Origin: Nitrospirota bacterium
Lineage (GTDB): Bacteria; Nitrospirota; Thermodesulfovibrionia; Thermodesulfovibrionales; JdFR-85
Assembly: GCA_003232715.1 (NCBI GenBank)
Contig: QIJG01000042.1
Location: 1-11,629, forward strand
DNA: 11,629 nucleotides
Direction: 5' to 3'
This document shows positions 6,550-11,629 of this stretch, piece after piece. Numbering within the stretch: the first letter of the stretch is position 1; the number at the start of each line of letters is the position of its first letter. The notes under the pieces are model-generated. The model saw nothing but the letters and a program-made list of their open reading frames with translations. It had not been told where the DNA came from and did no database searches. A program made the position numbers and the translations under genes.

Positions 6550-6573
6550 CAATCCTGCGCCTGATAGTATACT
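6545..6573 (+). promoter_or_regulatory. Sigma70 promoter for the glucosyltransferase-rubrerythrin operon
   Basis: TTGACC (6545-6550), a 17-bp spacer and TATACT (6568-6573) make a strong housekeeping promoter. Transcription would begin near 6580 and leave a leader of about 80 bases before the ATG at 6663. A GGGAGG Shine-Dalgarno lies at 6651-6656. Confidence 0.75.
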
Positions 6574-6662
6574 TAATAAACGAGCGGGAACCGGGAATAT
6601 ACCATGTAGAGGCACTGTGAGTTAAAACTACCGGCAGTACAGCAAGAACAGGGAGGATTCGG

Positions 6663-7874
6663 ATGTCAGACTTTTATCAGACCGGAGTAATATCCACTTT
6701 CCATAAACTTGGGGTATTAAATCTCGACAAGTTAGAGGCTGAATTAATATGGCATAGTCAGGACAGACCTATTGCACTTGTACTGCCGTCTCTTTTTTCC
6801 GAGATTGAGGGTGAGGCCCTTAACTTAATAATCAAGGAACTGAAAGAGGTGCGATATATAGCTGAAGTTGTTGTTACCCTTGGCCCATGCAGCAGGGAAG
6901 AGTTTCAGCAGGCCAGGGATTTCTTCTCCGTTCTGCCGCAGAAGACCACCCTCATCTGGAATAACGGCGAAAAAGTATCGGATGTTTACAGGGATATTGA
7001 AGAGGCAAGACTGCCGCTGGGAGAACCCGGCAAGGGCAAATCAGCATGGATGGCCTATGGTTATGTGCTTGCCCGCAGGGAACCGAGGGTCATTGCCCTT
7101 CATGATTGTGACATAGTTGATTACAGTAGAGACCTGCTTGCAAGGCTCTGTTATCCTGTAGTGAATCCAAACCTGGACTATGAATTCTGCAAGGGTTATT
7201 ACAGCCGTGTGACAGACAGACTCCACGGGAGGGTTACGAGATTATTGGTCTTCCCACTTATAAGGGCACTCCAGAGGATCATCGGTTTTACCCCGCTGCT
7301 TGTATATTTTGACAGCTTCAGGTACCCCCTTGCCGGAGAATTTTCCATGAATGTAGAGCTTGCAAGGGTTATAAGAATTCCGGCTGACTGGGGGCTTGAG
7401 GTTGGTGTCCTGGCAGAGGTACACCGGAACTCCGCAACCAGGAGGATCTGCCAGGTGGATATTGCAGAAAATTATGAACATAAGCATCAGGAGCTGTCAC
7501 CTGACGATGCCTCCAGGGGGCTCATGAAGATGGGCATAGACATCAGCAAATCCCTCTTCAGAACCCTTGCCTCTGAAGGAGTTATCTTCTCCGAGGGTTT
7601 TTTTAAGGCACTTATCGCCACATATGTCCGAACTGCGCAGGACATGCTGAAGAGGTTTGAGGATGATGCCGCTATAAACGGCCTCTTCTTTGACCGGCAT
7701 GCTGAAAGCCTCGCTGTGGAGACATTTACAAAAGGTATAAAGATTGCTGCGGAAATCATCATGAAAGACCCGCTTGGTGTCCCGTTGATACCGAGTTGGG
7801 ACAGGGTCACATCCGCTATTCCCGACATACTGAATAAGCTAAGGGAGGCCGTGGAAGAGGACAACAAGCTTTAA
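6663..7874 (+). CDS. GT81-type glycosyltransferase, glucosyl-3-phosphoglycerate synthase-like
   Basis: Enzymes of this family transfer a sugar from a nucleotide-sugar donor to 3-phosphoglycerate. This is the first step to glucosylglycerate or mannosylglycerate, which act as compatible solutes or polysaccharide precursors. The 403 residues show a GT-A fold. ALVLPSLFSEIEGEAL (38-53) is the nucleotide-binding start. GEPGKGKSAWMA (120-131) comes before the metal-binding HDCDI (147-151). CKGYYSRVTDRLHGRVTRLL (176-195), YPLAGEF (221-227), WGLEVGVLAE (243-252) and YEHKHQ (271-276), the last with a likely metal-ligand histidine, complete the pattern. The C-terminal 110 residues are helical. A glucosyl rather than mannosyl donor is a guess from overall look. 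The expected phosphatase partner (GpgP/MpgP) is not in the window. A strong promoter and GGGAGG precede it. Confidence 0.8.
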   Translation: MSDFYQTGVISTFHKLGVLNLDKLEAELIWHSQDRPIALVLPSLFSEIEGEALNLIIKELKEVRYIAEVVVTLGPCSREEFQQARDFFSVLPQKTTLIWNNGEKVSDVYRDIEEARLPLGEPGKGKSAWMAYGYVLARREPRVIALHDCDIVDYSRDLLARLCYPVVNPNLDYEFCKGYYSRVTDRLHGRVTRLLVFPLIRALQRIIGFTPLLVYFDSFRYPLAGEFSMNVELARVIRIPADWGLEVGVLAEVHRNSATRRICQVDIAENYEHKHQELSPDDASRGLMKMGIDISKSLFRTLASEGVIFSEGFFKALIATYVRTAQDMLKRFEDDAAINGLFFDRHAESLAVETFTKGIKIAAEIIMKDPLGVPLIPSWDRVTSAIPDILNKLREAVEEDNKL

Positions 7875-7891
7875 AAAAAAAGGAGGGGACC

Positions 7892-8392
7892 ATGAAGGCT
7901 GTAGAGATAGCAATGAAGATGGAGGAGGATGCCATAAATTTTTATTCAGAGGCTGCAGAAAAGACCACGCACTCCTTTGGGAAGAAGATGTTTCAGTCCT
8001 TTGCACTGGATGAGAAGAGGCATCTTGAGATGCTCAAAGGCATTTTTAAGGGTCTCAACATTGAGATCATGGAAGGAGAGCCGGGAGAGGTTGTAAAATC
8101 CATCTTTGAGACCCTTAAATCCGAAATGATGGAGAGGATTGAGGCTACAACTGATGAGATAAATGCCCTGAAACTGGCCCTGGATATGGAGAAAAAGGGC
8201 TTTGAATACTATAAAAAGATCACTGCCGGGACCTCTGACGAAAAGGAAAAGGCACTCTTTCAGAGGCTTGCCGTGGAAGAGGAAAAACACTACAATATAC
8301 TACAGAACACCTATGCCTTTCTCTCAGACACCGGCAACTGGTTTATGTGGGATGAGCATGCCATTGCTGACGGCGGAACCCCATGGGCGTGA
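7892..8392 (+). CDS. Rubrerythrin-like ferritin-family diiron protein
   Basis: A four-helix ferritin-like protein of 166 residues. It carries the two E...ExxH half-sites of a diiron centre: MEEDAINFY (10-18) with DEKRH (40-44), and DMEKKGFEYY (98-107) with EEEKH (129-133). There is no C-terminal rubredoxin domain with CxxC pairs. It is therefore a rubrerythrin without the electron-donor domain. Such proteins are usually tied to peroxide reduction or iron handling in anaerobes and microaerophiles. The tail GNWFMWDEHAIADGGTPW (148-165) is the aromatic/GG tail seen in part of this family. AGGAGGGG lies 5-7 bp before the ATG, and the gene begins 17 bp after the glucosyltransferase stop, so the two are probably co-transcribed. 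Confidence 0.9.
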   Translation: MKAVEIAMKMEEDAINFYSEAAEKTTHSFGKKMFQSFALDEKRHLEMLKGIFKGLNIEIMEGEPGEVVKSIFETLKSEMMERIEATTDEINALKLALDMEKKGFEYYKKITAGTSDEKEKALFQRLAVEEEKHYNILQNTYAFLSDTGNWFMWDEHAIADGGTPWA

Positions 8393-8394
8393 TG

Positions 8395-8412
8395 GATTGA
8401 CGATTGACGATT
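8395..8412 (+). repeat. GATTGAC heptad tandem repeat (2.3 units)
   Basis: Two exact GATTGAC units (8395-8401, 8402-8408) and a partial GATT follow the rubrerythrin stop by two bases. The same heptad recurs at the end of the MFS gene near 10564. Confidence 0.7.
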
Positions 8413-8442
8413 TTAAACATAGGGCTGAGTAATTAATTTATT

Positions 8443-9246
8443 CTATCTCAGACCAAGGACATCAAGCATATCGTACAGTCTTGGATTACGGCCATAGACC
8501 CATAACGCAGCCCTTACCGCACCTGCGGCAAAGGTATCCCTGCTGGATACCCTGTGGATAATCTCTATTCTCTCGCCCGTTCCGGCAAACATAACGGTAT
8601 GTTCTCCTACAATGTCGCCGCCCCTGATGGTCTGGATCCCGATCTCCTTTCTGCCCCTCTCACCTATCAGTCCCTTTCTGGCATATATAGCTACTTCTTC
8701 AAGATTCCTTCCAAGGGCTTCAGCTACCACCTGGGCCAATTTAAGGGCTGTGCCGCTTGGGGCATCCGTCTTCAACCTGTGGTGTGCCTCTATTATCTCT
8801 ATGTCGTAGTCATCGCCAAGGACCACTGCAACATCCTTCAACACCTTGAACAAAAGATTCACCCCTACAGACATGTTTGGCGCCATAACGCATGGAATAT
8901 TGCGTGTAAGCGCCCCGACCTCCTGCATATCCTCCTTGCTGAACCCGGTAGTCCCTATAACCATCGCCGTTTCCTTCTCTGATGCAACCCTGAGATTGTG
9001 AATCGTTGAGAGCACTGATGTGAAATCAATCACTACATCGGTACTGTCAATCAGATCCTCGATTTTATCACCAAGTGAGATATTGGCTTCATCCGTCCCG
9101 ATAATCACTCCGATGTCCTGTCCGATCTTTTCATGTCCCTTGCGTTCAAGGGCTCCTACAAGGTTTATCTCAGGATGATTAATGCATAGGGCGGCAATCC
9201 TGCTTCCCGTCCTTCCCGTAGCTCCGGCAACTGTTACATTTATCAT
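8443..9246 (-). CDS. dapB: 4-hydroxy-tetrahydrodipicolinate reductase
   Basis: DapB reduces 4-hydroxy-tetrahydrodipicolinate with NAD(P)H in the lysine and diaminopimelate pathway, in the cytoplasm. At 267 residues it has normal length. It begins with the Rossmann dinucleotide motif VAGATGRTGSRI (6-17). It then shows VVIDFTS (71-77), GTTGFS (98-103), APNMSVGVN (122-130) and the family signature EAHHRLKTDAPSGTA (153-167), with catalytic H156 and substrate-binding K159. GGAGGAGG lies 6 bp before the ATG, so the start is secure. It is a single gene here, convergent with the rubrerythrin gene and divergent from the MFS gene. No other dap genes are in the window. Confidence 0.97.
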   Translation of the reverse strand: MINVTVAGATGRTGSRIAALCINHPEINLVGALERKGHEKIGQDIGVIIGTDEANISLGDKIEDLIDSTDVVIDFTSVLSTIHNLRVASEKETAMVIGTTGFSKEDMQEVGALTRNIPCVMAPNMSVGVNLLFKVLKDVAVVLGDDYDIEIIEAHHRLKTDAPSGTALKLAQVVAEALGRNLEEVAIYARKGLIGERGRKEIGIQTIRGGDIVGEHTVMFAGTGERIEIIHRVSSRDTFAAGAVRAALWVYGRNPRLYDMLDVLGLR

Positions 9247-9360
9247 GGCTTTCCTCCTCCGTCAAACTCAATCAACTATCATAACAAATATCCCTTTAAC
9301 ATGAAAAGGTCCTGTTAAAATCCGGCAAATAAAGGCAGGATTTAATGTTAACATATTGGA

Positions 9361-10569
9361 ATGACTGAGGGAAAAAAGCCTTTCTCCGCCCTGTATATTC
9401 AGAACTTCAGACTCTTCTGGATTGCCCAGGTGATATCCCTGTCGGGATCCTGGATGCACCAGATGGCACAGGGATGGCTTATCTACCAGATAGCGCGCTC
9501 TCCTCTTTATCTCGGTATAGCCGGAGCTGCCATGACGCTGCCGGTGCTCATGTTTACCCTCTTTGGGGGAATCCTTGCCGACAGATATTCGAAAAGGAAT
9601 ATCCTCATTGTTACACAGACTCTCAGCATATTTCCTCCCCTGATACTTGGAACCCTCACTTATACAGGGATGGTAAACGTCTGGTACGTAATACTTACAG
9701 CCTTTCTTCTGGGTACTATAAATGCTTTTAACATCCCTGCCAGGCAGTCCTTTCTGATCGAGATGGTCGGCAAGGGACATCTCCTTAACGCAATAGCCCT
9801 CAGTTCAGCGGCCTTCAATGGCGCACGCATACTTGGTCCCCTGATCGCCGGTCTCATCATTTCATGGGCCGGACTCCCGGCGTGCTTCTATATAAACGCC
9901 CTGAGCTTCATACCCGTAGTTCTTGTACTAAAAAAGATGGAACTGAAAGGAAGCGTCGGAACAGGCAGTTCAAAAGGTATATTTAGTGAGTTTAAGGAGG
10001 GGATACACTTCATCCTGAAACAGCAGGATATACTGACGCTGATTCTGACAATAATGGTATTCAGCCTCTTCGGCATACCTTTCAGCCAGTTTTTTCCTGT
10101 CTTTGCAGAGGACATATTAGGTGTAGGAGCAAAAGGGCTGGGATACATGATGAGCTCTGCCGGTGCAGGGGCTTTCACTGCAGCGATGATCATTGCCTTC
10201 AGGGGCAGGATCAGGAACACACGCAGGTATATGTCCATTGCAGCCCTTATATTCCCCGCCGCGCTGGTTGCCTTCTCATTGAGCAGGTCGTATCCCCTGT
10301 CCCTCATTATCCTTGTTATCGTGGGCTGGGCAGCGGTCAGCTTTCTTGCCACAGCAAACAGTTCCATACAGGAAGATGTAAGGGATGACCTGCGGGGCAG
10401 GGTTATGAGTGTCTATGCCCTTGTCTTTCTTGGAATGGCGCCTATCGGCAGCGCCATGATAGGGTATATTGCCGACAAAATCGGTACGCCTCAGGCATTA
10501 ACTACAGCCGGCACCATCTGCCTTATTGCAGGTAGCGTCTTTTTTCTGAGGACAAGGCGGAAGGATTGA
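9361..10569 (+). CDS. MFS exporter, EntS/DHA3-like
   Basis: An inner-membrane proton-driven exporter of 402 residues with about 12 hydrophobic segments. The N-terminus FSALYIQNFRLFWIAQVISL (8-27) and the SWMHQMAQGWLIYQI stretch (30-44) are typical of the DHA3/EntS-like branch. The loop between helices 2 and 3 carries the MFS motif A as GGILADRYSKR (69-79). A related half-motif, DDLRGRVMSVY, appears before helix 10. The hydrophilic central loop lies at about residues 190-220. The substrate is unknown; the branch includes siderophore and drug exporters. The ATG at 9361 has no good Shine-Dalgarno, and the protein start fits the family. The TGA stop falls inside the first unit of a GATTGAC repeat. 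Confidence 0.9.
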   Translation: MTEGKKPFSALYIQNFRLFWIAQVISLSGSWMHQMAQGWLIYQIARSPLYLGIAGAAMTLPVLMFTLFGGILADRYSKRNILIVTQTLSIFPPLILGTLTYTGMVNVWYVILTAFLLGTINAFNIPARQSFLIEMVGKGHLLNAIALSSAAFNGARILGPLIAGLIISWAGLPACFYINALSFIPVVLVLKKMELKGSVGTGSSKGIFSEFKEGIHFILKQQDILTLILTIMVFSLFGIPFSQFFPVFAEDILGVGAKGLGYMMSSAGAGAFTAAMIIAFRGRIRNTRRYMSIAALIFPAALVAFSLSRSYPLSLIILVIVGWAAVSFLATANSSIQEDVRDDLRGRVMSVYALVFLGMAPIGSAMIGYIADKIGTPQALTTAGTICLIAGSVFFLRTRRKD

Positions 10570-10598
10570 CGATTGATTATTGAAGATTGACGATTGCA
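10564..10598 (+). repeat. GATTGAC heptad repeat, five in-phase units
   Basis: Five 7-bp units are in phase: GATTGAC, GATTGAT, TATTGAA, GATTGAC, GATTGCA. The MFS stop codon TGA (10567-10569) lies within the first unit. The heptad is the same as at 8395-8412. Confidence 0.7.
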
Positions 10599-10878
10599 GC
10601 TATTTTGATAGAATAGAAAAAAGACAGGGCCTCATTCTATCGCTCCCTCTCCAATCTCACCCAGAACTTTGCGGTAGAACTCCTCTCCATATCTAACACC
10701 TTGAGCTATCATCTTATCCCCAATAGGCTTTATTTTATCTATAAGTCCCTTTTCTCTTGCAGCAATAAGCAGTCCTACAGTTCCTGTAAGGGGCAAGTTG
10801 AGCATCATCGCCACCTTTCTTGCGCTCAGCTCATCTATAATGACAAGGCTTCCCTTAAGCTCTTTTGAAAGGATTATA

Positions 10879-10893
10879 TTAAACCGGCAAATA
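10879..10893 (+). repeat. Left terminal inverted repeat of the MITE
   Basis: TTAAACCGGCAAATA pairs with the inverted right end with mismatches at positions 5 and 13 only. It lies directly inside the TA at 10877-10878. Confidence 0.85.
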
Positions 10894-10951
10894 AATACAG
10901 AGTTTTAACTTGGTTAAGAGTTTGTTGCACAAACAGAAAAAAAGATATTAT

Positions 10952-10977
10952 GTCATTCTGAATTTATTTCAGAATCT
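10952..10977 (+). repeat. REP-like palindrome inside the MITE
   Basis: ATTCTGAA (10955-10962) and TTCAGAAT (10968-10975) form a perfect 8-bp stem around TTTAT, within a GTCATTC...GAATCT frame. GTCATTC...GAATC palindromes are a common type of dispersed repeat in many bacterial genomes (established knowledge, from memory). Confidence 0.75.
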
Positions 10978-11064
10978 CTAAGAATCAATAGGTTATGAGA
11001 CACAAATCAAGGTGTTGCGTAACAAGTTCTTAAGTGGTTGATTTTGACGAACGTGTCTCCTGAA

Positions 11065-11079
11065 TAGTTGCCGGGTTAA
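11065..11079 (-). repeat. Right terminal inverted repeat of the MITE
   Basis: Read on the - strand it is TTAACCCGGCAACTA, matching the left end at 13 of 15 positions. It lies directly inside the TA at 11080-11081. Confidence 0.85.
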
Positions 11080-11325
11080 TAACTTCAGATTCCCCCCTGT
11101 CTAATGTCGGCATAAGAAGTTCAACATCACTTCTGGATTTAACCGCTCCAACGTGTATCCACTTGCAATGTTTGATACTCTTAACATCTGTCTTTTTATA
11201 TTCAAACAGTTCCCTTGATACTTCCTCAGGAATAAGGATTTCACCAACAATCTGATGTAATAATTCAAGTTTGCCTATCCTGGAGAAAGCTATAATAGGA
11301 GTAGCATCAGAAATAATCAGCTTTT

Positions 11326-11607
11326 TCAACTGATTAACTCTCCAAGTCTCTTGACCCCCTCAAGTTCTTCCCCAACAGCACTTTCATCATAGTCAAAAAG
11401 AACAACCCCTTCAGAAACAAGAAAGTCCATAAAGTCAAACCTGTTCATACCGGCAAGCTTAGCAGCCTTGCCCATAGACAAACGCTTCTTTTTAAAATAC
11501 TGAAGTGCCAGGAACCGTCTCATATCAAGTTCCAAGCCCTTAACTCCTACTTTCAAAGAGGCTAATACATCTTCAGGCACATTGAAGGTTATTTTTTCAG
11601 TTTTCAT
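11326..11607 (-). CDS. UPF0175-family antitoxin (VapB-like)
   Basis: A 93-residue protein of the UPF0175 type, which is commonly encoded just before DUF3368 PIN toxins. An N-terminal strand-helix segment (KITFNVPEDVLASLKV, 5-20) is followed by a helical region with RRFLALQYFKKKRLSMGKAAKLAGMNRFDFMDFL (30-63). The SMGKAAKLAGM part looks like a helix-turn-helix, which would bind the operator. A C-terminal stretch (about 64-93) is likely the part that wraps the toxin. Autoregulation of the operon by the pair is usual for such modules but is not shown here. GGAGGTG precedes the ATG. The stop overlaps the toxin TTG start by four bases. It appears intact although its toxin is broken. Confidence 0.85.
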   Translation of the reverse strand: MKTEKITFNVPEDVLASLKVGVKGLELDMRRFLALQYFKKKRLSMGKAAKLAGMNRFDFMDFLVSEGVVLFDYDESAVGEELEGVKRLGELIS

Positions 11608-11629
11608 AACACCTCCACTGGTATAATGT

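Larger units (their letters stand above)
10879..11079. mobile_element. MITE-like element inserted in the toxin gene
   Basis: A 201-bp non-coding segment bounded by TA on both sides (10877-10878 and 11080-11081). Its ends, TTAAACCGGCAAATA and the reverse complement of TAGTTGCCGGGTTAA, match at 13 of 15 positions. A second pair of inner arms (10914-10935 and 11012-11033) matches at about 17 of 22 positions when inverted, and a REP-like palindrome sits near the centre. It encodes no protein. A TA target duplication with short inverted repeats is the pattern of IS630/Tc1-mariner-type elements, so it would need a transposase supplied from elsewhere. Precise removal restores the toxin frame. Confidence 0.88.
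10632..11329 (-). pseudogene. DUF3368 PIN-domain (VapC-like) toxin, split by an insertion
   Basis: PIN-domain toxins of this type are metal-dependent ribonucleases paired with an antitoxin. The 5' half (11329 to about 11080) encodes MKKLIISDATPIIAFSRIGK...LDRGESEVI. The 3' half (10877-10632) encodes ILSKELKGSLVIIDELSARKVAM...GAIE. A 201-bp element separates them. Removing it and one TA joins GAA GTT ATA ATC CTT, giving ESEVIILSKEL and an open frame of 164 residues, the normal family length. Acidic residues expected at the active site are kept in the halves: D8, E80 and D98 of the joined protein. As it stands, the 5' half ends after 99 residues with a foreign tail (NPATIQETRSSKSTT), so the toxin should be inactive. 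The start is TTG, overlapping the antitoxin stop as TTGA, with GGAGAG about 9 bp upstream. Confidence 0.9.

Noticed and set aside
6580..6662. Riboswitch in the 80-base leader of the glucosyltransferase gene
   Set aside because: No conserved core or stable paired structure could be recognised. Only a two-codon ATG TAG and short weak stems are seen.
9295..9321. TTTAAC-15-TAAAAT as a promoter for the MFS gene
   Set aside because: The spacer is too short and the -35 match is weak, so it is not better than background in this A/T-rich gap.
9268..9780. 170-residue open frame on the - strand opposite the MFS gene
   Set aside because: It overlaps the N-terminal third of a clear MFS protein and shows no recognisable motif. 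The composition is that of a reverse-strand shadow.
10600..10620. CTATT...AATAG hairpin next to an A-run, as a terminator after the MFS gene
   Set aside because: The run of A follows the stem on the + strand, so it would be U only before the stem on the - strand. The stem is also purely A/T-rich and 5 bp.
10632..10814. A free-standing 60-residue gene starting at a GTG (MAMMLNLPLTG...)
   Set aside because: It is the C-terminal part of the split DUF3368 toxin. Coding similarity continues upstream of that start to the MITE boundary.

Overview
The window reads as chromosomal DNA from a Gram-negative bacterium of moderate GC content. It has an outer-membrane barrel fragment, an SspB-type ClpX adaptor candidate, MnmE, DapB, a rubrerythrin-like diiron protein and a GT81-type glucosyltransferase. 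That mix, and the flavour of the proteins, would fit Nitrospirota or a deltaproteobacterial-type lineage. This placement is an inference from protein character, not from a search.

Layout. 1-123 is the 3' end of a transporter-like gene on the + strand. 275-682 is a C-terminal outer-membrane beta-barrel fragment without a signal peptide. 812-2185 (-) is mnmE, which lies directly downstream of a tRNA operon on the - strand (Pro-UGG, Arg-UCU, His-GUG, in transcription order). 2764-3216 (+) is an unrecognised 150-residue protein with a good ribosome binding site. 3265-6457 (-) is a four-gene operon: TPR protein, DppD/OppD-type ATPase, DppF/OppF-type ATPase, and an SspB-like ClpXP adaptor. From a shared intergenic region with back-to-back sigma70 promoters, 6663-8392 (+) encodes a glucosyl-3-phosphoglycerate-synthase-like GT81 enzyme and a rubrerythrin-like protein. 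8443-9246 (-) is dapB and 9361-10569 (+) is an EntS-like MFS exporter. The right end (10632-11607, -) is a UPF0175/DUF3368 (VapBC-like) toxin-antitoxin module.

The most striking structure is at the right end. The DUF3368 PIN-domain toxin gene is cut in two by a 201-bp non-coding element (10879-11079). It has 15-bp imperfect terminal inverted repeats, a TA target duplication and a REP-like palindrome in the middle. Removing the element plus one TA restores a continuous reading frame of about 164 codons across the junction. The element is therefore a MITE-like insertion of IS630/mariner type, and the toxin is a recent, cleanly reconstructable pseudogene next to an intact antitoxin.

Other points for a second look: a perfect 7-bp inverted repeat that contains both -35 boxes of the divergent promoters; in-phase GATTGAC heptad repeats at the 3' ends of two genes; an A8 slippery stretch at the TPR stop codon from which a -1 shift would run into the DppD frame; and a ClpX adaptor candidate encoded with peptide-transport ATPases that have no permease genes beside them. 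I see no CRISPR array, rRNA, prophage or large defence system.
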